From Microplitis mediator (taxonomy: Eukaryota; Arthropoda; Insecta; Hymenoptera; Braconidae), in assembly GCF_029852145.1 (NCBI RefSeq), contig NC_079972.1:6335795-6399794 (forward strand): a DNA stretch of 64,000 nt, read 5' to 3'. Positions 12,401 through 23,159 of the stretch are shown in pieces. Numbering within the stretch: position 1 is the first letter of the stretch; every line of letters begins with the position of its first letter. The notes beneath the pieces are model-generated. The model did no database searches and had not been told where the DNA came from. It worked only from the letters and a program-made list of their open reading frames with translations. Position numbers and translations under genes: made by a program.

Positions 12401-13013
12401 AATAACTGGTGGTGGCTGTCGGTTGATCATGAATTAGAGACATATGATTTAAATCTAAATATTCTTGTATAACTTGGTGATATTGAGTCTTTAAACTTGG
12501 ATTTCTTTTTAATTTTTGTTCGGTGTTTATCAATCTCTTGAGGGCTAAGTGGTATGAGTCTCCTAATGCTGGAATACGTGGATTGAATGGTAGTGCTACT
12601 ACGTAGCGACCAGTTGGATCTCTTGTAATATGTTTTTGGAAATGCTGCTCACACTCCTCTTCCTCTGGAGTAAATCTTTTGGAGCTTGGACATTCTTCAA
12701 TTTCCCAGAATTTATTTAGGTCAAAATCATTGATATTTGTAACATGGCATGCTGCTGGTTTGACGTATTTACTTGAAGGCGCTGCTCCACCTATAATCCA
12801 ACCAAGCAGTGTTTTCTGAAGGAATAATTCTTGCTGTGCAGGTAAAGAGATTTTGATTTGACCTATACATAGCAGAGAGAGAGTAGTACCTGCACCTATA
12901 AGCAGGTCAATTGGTGCGGGCTTATAAAACAAAGGATCTGCTAACTTAATATTAGATGGAATTTTCAATGTTTCTTGATGAATAGGTTGATCCGGTACTA
13001 TCTGAGAAATCAT
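9426..13013 (-). CDS. pol: BEL/Pao retrotransposon Pol polyprotein, 5'-truncated, intact frame (1195 aa)
   Basis: This is the polyprotein for reverse transcription and integration of a BEL/Pao LTR retrotransposon. Order along the protein: tail of the retropepsin (IDLLIGAG at 35-42, GWIIGGAAPS); reverse transcriptase (VFDGSAN at 224-230, GDIEKMY with D268, YVDD at 342-345); RNase H (FSDAS with D519, RLEL with E563, TDS with D593); integrase with a His/Cys zinc region (H817-H824, C854/C857), core residues D889, D955 (SDNGTNF) and E1009 (GGLWEAA); and a C-terminal domain of the DUF5641 type (about 1128-1185). No stop or frameshift interrupts it. Gag and the protease active-site part are absent: the frame opens at Met 13013 only about 70 bp from leader-like sequence, so an internal deletion has joined leader to pol. 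It cannot be autonomous without Gag supplied elsewhere. The long intact frame suggests recent loss. Confidence 0.93.
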   Translation of the reverse strand: MISQIVPDQPIHQETLKIPSNIKLADPLFYKPAPIDLLIGAGTTLSLLCIGQIKISLPAQQELFLQKTLLGWIIGGAAPSSKYVKPAACHVTNINDFDLNKFWEIEECPSSKRFTPEEEECEQHFQKHITRDPTGRYVVALPFNPRIPALGDSYHLALKRLINTEQKLKRNPSLKTQYHQVIQEYLDLNHMSLIHDQPTATTSYYLPHHAVIKETSMTTKVRVVFDGSANTTTGISLNDKLFTGPTIQSDLFSLLIRFRKHPIVLTGDIEKMYRQFLVRKEDRKFQRILWNHGNKTQSYELNTVTFGLRPAPYLAIRCLHQLAQDEGHSFPIAAKILTEDFYVDDLLTGAQTKLEAIQMRQEVSHILAKAGLIIRQWASNDSEVLKDIAKENINPHLQLGDTTLKTLGVCWESKTDSIMYTVNAITITNQTKITKRTILSEVAKIFDPLGLLAPVIIIAKILLQRLWSEKLDWDESLPLELHTEWKTYCSQLQLLNQISFPRTIMSSAIKNIQLHGFSDASEKAYGACVYLRVLDHQGKTRVQLLCAKSRVAPLKTITIPRLELCGAQLLATLITATVSAIKMTFDGIYCWTDSTIVLHWLNTSPQHLKTFVSNRVVDIQNKTIIDKWHHVPTKDNPADLVSRGVLPADFLSMKIWRKGPLWLSEPQNKWPVTNLHFSKEIPEQRRFTCLFTTKREFTTFDKFSNLDRLMRSLAYCFRFVRGRQTKGPLTVKELREVEIRVIKAVQRQAFAEDLKILNKLDLSKHTNAQLSKLTPMLDDNGIMRVGGRLSFSNLPFDAKHPIILPKNNHVTNLFIRHTHRIHLHCGVQQTLYILRRKYWIIEGRSQVYKILNKCVQCCKARPPTTNYLMGNLPKPRVNPSRPFSQVGVDYCGPFILKEKKFRNRAQIKSYVAVFVCLAVKAVHLELITDLTSEGFLSALRRFVSRRGLCQDIYSDNGTNFVGANNILRELTDELSTAEAQEKIQGYLTTKGIQWHFIPPQAPHVGGLWEAAVKSFKRLLQHVAGHEMLFTYEQFNTLVIEIEAILNSRPLTPISSDSNDPLVLTPGHFLIGDSLTNLRGHDFTDIPTNRLSTWEHIQKVKQDFWKRWSLEYLNELTRRTKWDKPEPNITQGAVVLLRDDNSPPAQWVMGQVIECYPGDDGIIRTVKVKTSRNTFVRNIKKLAILPVCDDSNQSKN

Positions 13014-13082
13014 TGGTATAATTAGAAAGGTAAGTGTTTTCTTGTAATCCGCTGTACTGATTGGCTCTGCACTTGTAGTTTC

Positions 13083-13168
13083 ACCACTTTTTCCAACTTA
13101 ATTTTTCACTATTATTTCACGTTGCACAACACTTTATTAAAATCCGGCTCGAAGGACCAGTTCCCAAA
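13083..13168 (-). other. BEL/Pao 5' leader remnant
   Basis: On the minus strand, GGGAACTGGTCCTTCGAGCC begins a leader typical of BEL/Pao elements, upstream of where gag should start. No 5' LTR precedes it: within about 20 bp the sequence changes into E1 subterminal words (ACTACTCAATGTAGT). The retroelement therefore kept its leader but lost its 5' LTR, gag and most of protease. Confidence 0.5.
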
Positions 13169-13384
13169 ACCACAAAATAAGTATTTTATACTACATTGAG
13201 TAGTTGTGGAAACTACAAAGTTTTACCACATTACAGTAGTAAGCAGAACTCCTATAGTAGTAAAATATCACGCACACTGTGGCTTATGTTACTACAGTTG
13301 TCATTGCGGCGACCACAAAGTGTAGTAAAATTTTTACTAGTTTGGTGTGGTAAATTCTACTCCAGCATTTTTTCCCGTGTATAT

Positions 13385-14542
13385 TGTGACGGGGCAGCTA
13401 GAGGTTCGACTGCTCAAATCGGTCGCGCCATTTTATAAAGTCCCGAATTTCACTCACTACCCTTATCAGCTCACTTATTCGCTACCCGGTTCGCTGAGGC
13501 TCCGAAAGAGGCCCATGGGTCAGTGTGTCAAACATCATAGACGGCAGTTCAGACGAGGTCACGTGAATGACCCCTCCTAGATTTACGGCTATATAAGGGC
13601 GAGCAATTGACAATAAATTCAGTCAGCGACTTAGATCTCACTTGAATTCTCACTTAGCTGGGAGTTGTAGAGAAGGGCTGAGGACGCCTAGCGAGGTCCT
13701 TACTTTACACTCTCCAGCTCACCAAGTACATATCTCTAATGTACTCTTTATACTAATCAAATTTAGTCGGTTTATTGTAAAGTCCGTTAATTTATTGTCA
13801 AGTCCGTTTATGTATTGAAAAAGTCTAGTCAGTTTAATTGTTATAAAAATCTAGTCAGTTAATAAATTACATTTTAAATCTGTATAGTAAAATCAGTGCC
13901 ATAATGTCGAATCGTTGCTAATCGTCTTGTCAAAGAGTCAATCAAGTCTTTTGCAGTCCACGTCCAGAATGCTTTATTTGAAGATCATCGATGTAAGTCT
14001 ACAAGCAGTTAATTACAAGTTTGCCAAACACGGAGTTATTTATATTTAGAATCTTGTTAAATTTTACTTTTTCTTTTAATTTGTTGAACATTACATAAAT
14101 CTTGAAATTTCAATTATAACGTGTTGATAGAGATGATTAAGATAAATTATTTAAACTATTAGATTTTGTCACAAGAAATAGTAATATCGTATAAAATAAA
14201 TTTTTCTAATCGATTATATTACTCATGAGATCAGACCCAGGATCTCTCATTTACGCATTAATGAAATAGTTCTTTTAGTTATCTTTCTAATATAAATGTA
14301 CATATATTCAGTAGATTACGTTTGTAAATGATCAGAAAATGAATTAAACCAATAAAATAATATTATAATAAAAAGAATCATAACACAAAATAAATTAATT
14401 ACATCATCCCACCTATTCTGTAATCAAGCTGCGTACTCAGTGATACTAGGTATTTCAGAACCCAGTACTCAAAATTGCCCGAGTTACTGACGGAGGATTG
14501 TCCGAACTTCCTGGTACGGGGAAGCATGAGCATACCCTTACA
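13385..14542 (+). mobile_element. Gypsy-type solo LTR
   Basis: The segment begins TGTGACGGGGCAGC and ends GCATACCCTTACA, so it has TG...CA borders. It is flanked by a 4-bp duplication ATAT (13381-13384 and 14543-14546). It contains a TATA box (TATATAAG at 13590-13597) followed within 20 bp by AATAAA-like sequence. No internal retroelement coding region is attached, so it is a solo LTR left by LTR-LTR recombination. Assignment to Ty3/gypsy rests on the TGTGACGGGG start and 4-bp duplication. It sits directly beside the right end of E1; both inserted into the same (TA)n tract. Confidence 0.7.
13590..13597 (+). promoter_or_regulatory. TATA box of the solo LTR
   Basis: TATATAAG lies in a GC-richer context about 205 bp inside the LTR, the expected position for a U3 promoter. 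Confidence 0.5.
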
Positions 14543-14548
14543 ATATAT

Positions 14549-14554
<6 letters not shown>

Positions 14555-14588
<34 letters not shown>
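14555..14588. repeat. (TA)n microsatellite
   Basis: A simple TA repeat of about 34 bp lies just right of the solo LTR. Confidence 0.9.
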
Positions 14589-14590
<2 letters not shown>

Positions 14591-14742
14591 ACACTAAAAC
14601 ACGTATCTACTGTTTCTTTCTACTCTTTTGAAATTCTAGTCTTTTAGAATTTTAAGTAAAATAACATCTTTCAGCAGCGGCAAAATCGGGGGTGACCACC
14701 TGGCATATCTTCACAGTAAAAAAATGTTGGAAAATCCAAAAG

Positions 14743-15458
14743 TGCACACCTCAATCGCTCAATTTATTTTTAATCATTACTTTTATTATTATATAATATT
14801 AATATATTTTTTTTTGTTATGAACTTTTATTCAACTTACAAATTATCAATTTGATTTTTTTATTTTTATTTCTTATTTTCAGTTTAATATTTTTTTACTA
14901 ACATTTTTTTCTAAATATCCCGCCTTGTTTTGTCTTAAATGTCGCTTTTTTTTTCAAACATATTGATACGCTAGTGCTGCCACCAGTAGTTGATAGAGAG
15001 AAACAATGAAAAAAATAATAACAACAGTAAAAATAGCAGCTAAATTTTTCACGAAGAATCAGTTTTCACGTTTTTTATTAATTACACCAAAACAAAAAGG
15101 AATCAGATAGTAATTTTTGAAAGGGTTCTTGTGATCAGAAATACACAGATAATAAAAAAAAAACTAAGTCGATAAGTCTTGTTTTTCGAAAGTTATCGTG
15201 TTTAGACGAGTCCGAACACCACAATTGACGCACTGAGGGCTTCGGACTAAATCATTTTTTTAAAATTAATCACATCATTAATCAAATAAGGATTGCATTG
15301 AAAAATGTTCCTTAATAAATTTCCTTTAAAATGGTATATATCATTAACAACTTTGGTGTACTATAAAGAAAGTAGAGAGGATTTAAAGTCCGTGAAAGGG
15401 CCGAGAGTGAGAGAGTGACAGTAAAGCACACCTAACGCTTTCGCGATTGAGGTGTGCA
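14743..15458. mobile_element. TIR element nested in E2
   Basis: It is bounded by TGCACACCTCAATCGC and its inverse. The right end is itself a small hairpin (GCACACCT...AGGTGTGC, 15426-15457). Its terminal block with GACAGTAAAGCA...GCTTTCGCG recurs near 32779-32825. No coding region is seen and no clear target duplication was found. Confidence 0.5.
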
Positions 15459-15660
15459 ATATTGTGTTAAAATCAACACAATCTGTGTGTTAGAAACGGT
15501 CCACACAATATTTGTGTTATTTTCCAACACAGACTATTTGAGTTGAATTTCAACACTTTTTTCGTGTTGATTTTGAAGTAACACTTAATAAATGTTGATA
15601 ATATCGATTATTATACTATTAACTATTTCCATTCAATATTGTAAAAATTCTTAACTAAGA

Positions 15661-15960
15661 ATGTGTGTGTGCATGTGTGCGGGCGAATGCGCGGGTAAGT
15701 GTGCGTGTGTGTACATGTGTGCGCGAGGGTGTGTGTGAATGTGTGAGGGTAAGTGTGCGCATGTGTGTGTACATTTGTGCGGGTAAGTGTGCGCGGGTGT
15801 GTACTTGTGTGCGCGAGGGTGTGTGCGGATAAGGGTGTGTATGTGTGCGGATAAGTGTGCGCATGTATGCGTGTGTACATGCGTGCGCACGCGTGTGTGC
15901 ATGTGTGTGGGTAAGCGTGTGCATGTGTGTGTACATGTGTGCGTGAGTGTGATGGTAACT
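15661..15960. repeat. TG/CG-rich degenerate minisatellite
   Basis: About 300 bp of GTGTGTGCATGTGTGCG-type units with irregular period. It gives long spurious open frames (His/Thr-rich on one strand, Cys/Val-rich on the other) that are not genes. Confidence 0.85.
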
Positions 15961-16329
15961 TTTAGCATAAAATTCTCTCCGTGTAAGTAACATTTATAAA
16001 GTGTTGAAGAGTAAATCGATTAAAAATTTTAAAGTAACACAAAGAATTGTGTTGATTTGACACAAAATAATCAACACAAAAATTTTAACACGGACCGTTT
16101 TTAACACAGATACACAATAATTTTTACTGTGTTCCATGTAGAATTAAAAATAATAAGGTAAGTAAAATATAAGAAAATAATATTATTATTATGTTCTCGT
16201 TGCTTAAAAATGTATCAAACAATAATTCTCGATGAATTAAAACCAACGCTAATAAAAATATTGATGTTTTCATATTGGTCAATGTAGATAGACTTAGGGG
16301 TTGTTCACCCCCTAAACTTGATTTTTCGG

Positions 16330-17140
16330 AAAAACCCAAAAAGACGTATCCTATACTTTTTTTTTCTCTTTCGATTGCCGTTTGCTTCGTTAAAATCCAT
16401 TGGATATTTTTTTTTTAAAAAAAGTTTTTGTGGATTTCAACCCTTATAACTTTTGTTCTATTTATTTTTTTATTATAACACCAATGACACTTTTTATTAT
16501 TTTCCACCCCGAAAATGATGCCGTTGGTCCCATTCGATTATTCAAACTACAAGTATACGAAACTTGATAAACACCCCTTTAGAGTCTTTGAGGGGTGGTT
16601 TCATCCCCTAAATATATGTTTTTCCGCAGCCAAAAAAAAGTACGTTTCCCTTAGATTTCGGCGGATAATAACATATCTTAGTTTCATCGAAATCAGAGAG
16701 GGATACCTCCCGTGAGAGTAAGCCAGTTAATCTAAAACACCGCGGATTCACCTTGGTTTCGTCTTACTTAGTCAAGATTTAAGACAACCAAATCTAAATC
16801 AAGCTCTACTTTCGATCCGAGTTATCGGAAAAACATATTTTCGAAATTTAGGTTTCGGAATAACACGGAAGGCAGTGTACCAATCAAGCTTAGCTTTTCA
16901 TAGAATTTAGAAATTAATAAGCTGCTTCAAATGCCACATCAAAAATCTAAATCAGTTAATCCGTTCAAAAGTTGTAAAATATTTACATACACTCGGAAAT
17001 CATCTTAAAAATAGTCAGAATAACTACCTAGGACCTCGAAACGTTGCGATCTGTTTCAAACTAGGTTTTAGAAACCAGATCGAAACCAACAACTTGTCTT
17101 TTTTTGCCATTTTAATTTTTCTTGGCGGGAAGTTGAAAAA
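16330..17140 (-). repeat. R1-family repeat, reversed
   Basis: It contains the inverted R1 head (TAGGACCTCGAAACGT, 17031-17046), the inverted AGAATGATGTCCGAGTG block as ACACTCGGAAATCATC, and ends with GGCGGGAAGTTGAAAA. The part 16430-16710 is the reverse complement of 6700-6980. It faces the forward R1 copy at 17208, head to head with about 70 bp between. Confidence 0.6.
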
Positions 17141-17207
17141 TAGTATGATGAAAAGCTAACCTCCAGATAAAATGAATAAAAATGTGATATCAACAGCTAG
17201 TTTAATG

Positions 17208-17385
17208 TTTTTTTTTAACTTCCCGCTAAGAAAATCGACGATTTCCGAAAAATTGGGAAGTTATTGTTTTCACCCCGATTTGCGAAAATCGAAATTTTAT
17301 CAGATGTCGACGTTTTGAGGTCCTAGGAAGCTATTCTGACTATTTTCAGAATGATGTCCGAGTGTATGTATGTATGTATGTATGT

Positions 17386-17425
<40 letters not shown>

Positions 17426-17850
17426 TACCGGTCTATAACTTTTTAACTAATGAACCGATTTGGATGGTTAAGGCGGCAATCGAAAGAGCTTGTTGGCCAT
17501 CAACTTTTCTGAAAGTTTCAAATCATTTGATCAAGTAGACTCTAAAATATTGGCGAATTACGAAAAAAAAAATTTTTTTTTTTCTAGTTTTTCATTGATT
17601 TCTCAGAAACGACTTATACGATCAACTTCAAAATCTAATCAGCTCTAGAACTCAATAAAACACGTCGATTGCCGCCTCAACCATCAAAATCGATCAATTC
17701 GTTCGTGAGATATTGTGGGAGAAAGAAATGCTAAAAACGGTTATTTTCGAAAACAGTGGAATACAAAAGTATTTTCGAGCTCGAAGAGCTCGAAAACAGC
17801 GGGAAGTTTTGGGGCTGGCCGCAGGGTCAACCGATAGACAGATTTTTTTT
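17208..17850 (+). repeat. R1-family repeat, forward, short copy with (TG)n
   Basis: It begins TTTTTTTAACTTCCCGCT, continues with the TCAGATGTCGACGTTTTGAGG head block, then (TATG)n/(TG)n at 17365-17421, then blocks of the form AACCGATTTGGATGG...CAATCGAAAGAGC, and ends AGCGGGAAGTTTTGGGGC followed by GCAGGGTCAACCG. The AACTTCCCGC start and the GCGGGAAGTT near the end are inverted relative to each other. Confidence 0.75.
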
Positions 17851-20547
17851 GTAGGGACGATAGTACTGAATATACATACTATAGCTAATATATATATATA
17901 CTTGGCTCCCCACCTTTTTTTGTGCGCGATAATTTTTCGCATCAAAACTTCTCAGCAAAAATCTCTCATAGCAAAATTTCTCGTAACGTAATTGACTCAA
18001 GCAAAAATTAATTATGCGATACACCTTGACACCTATACAATAACACCTACATCATGATCATCATCATATGTCTCTTACACACACACTAGTGTAGAGTATG
18101 GAGAGGAAAATCACATATGGGAAGATAGTATGCGTAGGGTAGAGCAAAAGGTATACGAATACATAAATTAAAAAAAGATAGAAAGGCACATCGATGATAA
18201 ATGTTGAGAAAAATTTCAGAAAATTCATAAATTTTAACTGATATCTTTTGAATAGGAAAGAGTTGATTATTGATATTTAATAGATTTTAATTCTAAGATT
18301 GAGTGACAACCTCTGCAATAAGAATTACGTTGATGAATTACTTATGACGGCTCAAATCACAGCGACTCAGACTAACATCCTTAATTCTTATCCTTGAAAC
18401 CGAGACTGTGAAAAACTTTTTAATTGTATTTTTCTTAAATTATAAACGAGTGCATCTATTGGAAAAATCGCCCATCATATAAATCAGATTTTCAAGTTTC
18501 TAAAACCCCTGAACAAATACCAAATTGAGAATCATTTTATTGAAATAATTTTATGTAAGTATTTTACGAAACAGCGACTATGCGCCAGTAAATCACACTT
18601 TAATGCTTAGCATTTGAGGCATGCATCAAGTTTACAGTAATTAGTGCAAGAGTAATCAAGTAGATCGTGTTCTATAAAAATAGTTAAAAGATTCAATATT
18701 TTATTTTTCAGTTTATAGTGATTATTGTAAGGATGAATAAATACTATAAGGTTTTATTAATATTCAATGCAGTTACGAAGAGAAAAAAAATATTGTAAGG
18801 GTGTTTAATAGACTTTAAGTTATATATATCGATAAACATTTAGGTCGGTGATTATATGGTTGCGATAATATTAAAAAAATCCATAATAGTCCTTTAGTTT
18901 ATTAAAAATTTTTTGAATATCAGAATCATTTAATTTTATTTCTCAAAAGTAATTCTCTGATTAATGATATTTTAAACTTGGTTACGTAATTGTAGAAAAT
19001 GATTCAACGATTGAGAGCGTATGTATGTACATTAAGGTGCTTTTTATTTTTCGAACATTTTTTTTTTTCTTAGCCTACATGAAAATTTTATTGTAGACGA
19101 CAAAAAAAAAATTTCCTGAAAATTTTAGCCCTCAATTTTAATTTTAAGAGATCGCGATCTATTTTTAAAGTTTTCCCATTTAAAAAGCATGGGAACGACA
19201 TCACATTTAAAAAAAAAAATTCCTACCCAGGCAGTTTTTGAGAAATCGACTGGTTTTTGAGCTCGTTTTATAGGGCCCGTAGTCCTCTTTAAAATTGCTT
19301 TTAGTGACATGGATGCATTTACAATGTTTCAACAGTTATGAGACTTCAAACTTCAGAAATTTTTATTTTCCCCAAAAAATCATAATTAATGGCTATTATT
19401 ATTCCAGCTATCAATTTTCTAGAAAAAATGTCATACAACTTTTTTAGTGTGTTAAATACTCTACAAGAAATACCTAAAACTATTCAATATTGTCAACGTT
19501 GTTGTTTATTTTTGTTAACTTTTCTCTTTTAAAGGGTTTCAGAATTACATGTTTAATTTTAATTTTATTCTCGTGACAAATTGAACTTTTGTACTTATCC
19601 TTTTTTTTTTTTTGGTATAAAATTAATCGAGCTTGATCAATTTTAATGTAGTTCTATGATTTAATGTATCGATCGAAGCGCCGATCGTTTTCGACGGTCT
19701 AAAATCTCAGTCTTTATGACAGAAATTGAATTACTTTCGTTTAAAGTCACAGATCTATTAGTTTTTTAAAATTATTTTATTTTTCAATCATGTCCGGAAT
19801 TTAAAAAAAAAAAAAAAGAGTTCATTATTTAATCGGTTTTGAAATAACAAAGTTAAGCAACGTTAAACTACCTCTTAATCGTGAGATTTAGGTTTATTTC
19901 TTCACAAACATTTTTTACTTAACTTGAAACGAAAGTTTCAGAGAGAGATCCAGAGTTATAGAGAGATACAGAGATCGTATTTTTTTCCAACCCTACGTTT
20001 GTGTGCGTAACACGTAAGTTGTCGCGAGCAAAATAAAAGACATTTAATTGAAGCCGATATTAACCGAAGATTAACAGAGACTACTGAAATATTACTCTGC
20101 AGTTTAGAGTAAAAATTACTTCCATAGATAAGAAAATTTATTCGAGTTATAAGCAGTTTTTCATCAAAAAGTTAATGGTTTTAAAAGAATGGTATATTGG
20201 GGAGTAAAAATTAATCGTATGGAGTAAAAATTAATAGATTAAGATGATGTATTCACAATAATCGATTAAATATACGATTTTTAAAAAATTACTCAGTATT
20301 AGAGTAATACATAGTCTGTCAACGTTAATATTTAAACAAAAAATATTAAATTTAAAACAAAAAATACCAATTTTTTGCAACGGCCCAGGATTACTAGAAA
20401 TTTATTTTTTCTGGCGTATGATGAACTCGAACTGCCGATCGGTTCTTCGGCTGACAGAAAAAATTGACCCTTCGTCCGTCATTTCATGAGTTCTTCTGCT
20501 CTACTCTTCCCCCCCCCCTCCCCCCGATGCGCTCATTATTGTGATTT
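17851..20547. other. Intergenic stretch without recognisable features
   Basis: AT-rich sequence with homopolymer runs and a poly-C tract near 20510-20525. I see no supported gene, RNA or bounded repeat. Confidence 0.35.
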
Positions 20548-21575
20548 GGCTTGAATAATTAGAGTGTAACTAGCTCGGGAAAAGTAGAAAATCTAGCAGG
20601 GGACGAACAAGCGGATAATTGCTTGTTGGAAACCCGAAAGATAACAGTCAAGGTAGCCCTTTACATAGGGTATGGGAAGAACTTGCATCCCACCACTAAT
20701 CTGACGCAAGCAGTTGACCAGAGCTGATAGTCTGGTACCATGGGGCATCCATTCCAAGCCCCTCTTCGACCAGAGTCTCTCTATTTCCTGAGATGGGAGG
20801 AGTGTTTGGGTCAAAATGAGGCCGGACTCGTGGTAGCTGTTGGTGAGGTACCCACGTGCAGTGCATGCCTAATGGGTAAGCTAATGTGAGCTTATGTTCA
20901 TATTTCGCTTTTATAATATATGGTGGAAATTGATTTTATAAATAGGGTTACGCAGCGCGAGTATGCCCAAAAGGGTGAGGTGTCGGCCTCCCATCAAACG
21001 GAGGTAGGCTTAACAGCCCCGTTCAATTAATTTTTTTTTCTTCTTTTTTTTTTTGCCCGAGCTGTTCTCTAGCTTTGATTTGGCTGAAATAATTAGAGTG
21101 TCTCACAGCTCGGAAAGTAGAAAATCTATCAGGGAATGAACAAGCGGATAGTTGCTTGTTGGGAACCAGAAAGGTAACGTGGAGGAAGCCCTTTACATAG
21201 AGTATGGGAGAAGTTGCATCCCACTACTTCCACAAGCAACCATGTTGACCAGCGCTGGAAGTCTGGTACCACGGGGGGCCACTTTCAAAGCCCACTGCGG
21301 TCAGAGTCTCTTTATTTTCTGAGATGGTAGTGTTTGGGAACCAAAAGAGGTAGGACTTGTGGTGGCTGTGGTTAGATACCACGCGCAATGAGGATTTTTG
21401 ATTATACCTCCGGTAATGTCCACCTTAGTCGTCACTTGATTATATTTTTCGGCTAAGAGTCCATCTGGGTCGGAAGATGGGGATGACCTCGCAGCGCGTG
21501 TATGCACAAAAGGGCGCGGAAACGCCCTCCGGTAAAACGGAGGTGGACTTCAGTCCCTTTACATTAATTAATTAA
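20548..21575. repeat. Tandem dimer of a diverged, probably retroelement-derived sequence (about 0.5-kb units)
   Basis: Two diverged direct copies (about 20548-21030 and 21078-21575) share GATTTGGCTTGAATAATTAGAG-type starts, ACAAGCGGATA(A/G)TTGCTTGTTGG, CCCTTTACATAG(A/G)GTATGGG, TCTGGTACCA, and a tail AAACGGAGGT(A/G)G(A/G)CTT. Composition is much less AT-rich than the surroundings. Open frames are short and broken. It reads like the 3' part of a retroelement or a composite SINE-like unit; the family is not identified. Confidence 0.5.
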
Positions 21576-21643
21576 TCTACATCATTTTTATCACCGCTGG
21601 TGCATTGCTGGGCATGTAATAATATTAATTTACTCATATTGTA

Positions 21644-22185
21644 CACGGTAAGAAATGCATAGCCTTCAACACCATTCTGGTATCGTCTCAAGACAGATAC
21701 TAAAATAGTATGTGAAATATTCCAAGACAGTATTGTAACGAGTCCTAGAAGTATGGCGTTATTTACTATACTGTATAGTATTGGAGCTATTGTATTGCTC
21801 ACACGTATGAATAGCAGGCACGACGAAACAGCATGGCCCTGAGACCCATACTACAGTGCCGAGGGCACAATGCTATTAGTTTTTCCCGCCCTAATTTCTG
21901 GCGTGTCAATCAATGTATGCTATCGTATTACCACCAAAACTATATAGATGTCATTAGACTAAGTTTATTGGCCAAAAGTAATGTGGATACGGCAATGCAG
22001 TATAGGCCTGGTGAGCATACTGACATTGCGGCGTCCGCAACAACTATTGCCAATGTTACTATTCCCGCAATGGTTGAATCATCTATGCATACAATTTTAT
22101 AACCTATAAAAATCTCCGATACCATAGAGTATGGCGTTCACGCCCATACTGGCATAGTGATATCCGCAAAATATTTCTTACCGTG
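21644..22185. mobile_element. Element E3: CACGG-ended TIR element with CAGTAT words
   Basis: The left end is CACGGTAAGAAAT and the right end its inverse ATTTCTTACCGTG. TA flanks both sides (21642-21643 and 22186-22187). The interior repeats the words ATACTG / CAGTAT and AGTATGGCG in both orientations. At 542 bp with only short shadow frames, it looks non-autonomous. Confidence 0.75.
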
Positions 22186-22223
22186 TAAGAATATTAATTT
22201 CAATGTAGCTTGAAATCAATGTT

Positions 22224-22900
22224 GAACGTGTACTTGGCGCAACTTTTTACAGATAATCTGTTTTTTGGACGATTTCAAATATTTTTGTAGAGCAAAATCA
22301 TTTACTTCACTATTCTTTTGATAAAAAACTCTTTTCTGAGAGTTAAAAAATTAAGTTATTTCTTCAAGCTCCAAATTATTTTTTTATGCATTTTAATCCG
22401 TCAATTTCAAATCAGTGAAAGTTTCCTTCACTTTGACGACAAGTTGTTGCTAACTATGAGATATTCGAACAAACATCGACTGTCACCTTTGGGAAGTAAG
22501 TTTACAGGAAGAGTAGCCTGAAAGTTGCGAGGAAGTAGCCGAAAAACAACAGTTATTTTCAATTTGACAAGAAGCTATAGGAAAGTTGACGTCAACTAAT
22601 TAAACAACAACTCTTTACAGTCAATTTTACGTCAAATTCCGGCAGTAGTTTTCTGTCCAATTGTAACCAAAGTGGCTATCAGCGTCCATCCAATTAAAAT
22701 AACTTTTTTTTCTTCAGTTTCGTTCCACAACTTTCCATCAACACTTCCTGTCAACTTGACTTCAAAAATTGATTGTCGATTTACAACAACTCGTGGTTCA
22801 ATTTGTACTCATGTTGTAGTCAAAAATAGGAATATCTTATAACTGTCAACAACTTGTCGTCAAGTTGATGATAACTCTTGCTGAGCAATTATTTACTTTG
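22224..22900. mobile_element. Relic of an E8-type element (AAGTTG / CAACTT words)
   Basis: The segment is dense in GTCAACTT / AAGTTGAC words and contains GTGGCTATCAGCG near 22671, a diverged form of the terminal GTGGCTATCAGGG found at 56.4-59.4 kb. Ends are not intact. The short block AACGTGTACTTGGCGCAA at 22226 also occurs near 40878. Confidence 0.4.
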
Positions 22901-23159
22901 CAAATCTGACTATCTGAGTATATATATTGTAAATATAATTTTAGTAAGATGCTAACCTGAAGAGATTTCTATAAAAAAGAATTTGGGTCACCTACTTTCA
23001 TGTCATACAATGATATGAAGTTAACTGAAAGGCGAAAATTCGACAAAAATACGAGTATTCTCTCGTGGATCCCTAAATCAGCGCAAGAAAAATTTTTAAA
23101 GTCCCGTTTTTTCAATAGATCATAAAAATACGCAAATTGTGAGTAAATTCGCAAAATGT

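Larger units (their letters stand above)
7472..13379. mobile_element. Element E1: CACGG-ended TIR element enclosing a BEL/Pao remnant
   Basis: The left end is CACGGAAAAAAATG at 7472 and the right end is its inverse CATTTTTTCCCGTG, ending at 13379. TA directly flanks both sides (7470-7471 and 13380-13381). For about 200 bp inside each end the short word TTTACTACA / TGTAGTAAA and variants recur in both orientations. Between these ends lies a gag-less BEL/Pao retroelement (about 8.5-13.2 kb). The element belongs to the CACNG-ended group described in the findings. EnSpm/CACTA (CMC) elements are known for CAC-type termini, 2-3 bp duplications and subterminal repeats; assignment to CMC is inference because no CMC transposase is seen. 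Confidence 0.65.
14712..16131. mobile_element. Element E2: CACAG-ended TIR element with nested insertion and TG-rich core
   Basis: The left end is CACAGTAAAAAAAT (14712) and the right end is the inverse ATTTTTACTGTG (to 16131), flanked by TT on both sides. Subterminal sequence repeats the words TGTGTTGA / TCAACACA and a shared AACGGTCC block (about 15497 and 16092, inverted). A second inverted pair, GCACACCTCAATCGC (14744) and its inverse (ending 15457), marks another element nested just inside the left end. The core 15661-15960 is a TG/CG-rich minisatellite. Confidence 0.7.

Noticed and set aside
15623..15993. His/Thr-rich and Cys/Val-rich open frames
   Set aside because: Products of the TG/CG minisatellite; no coding character outside the repeat.
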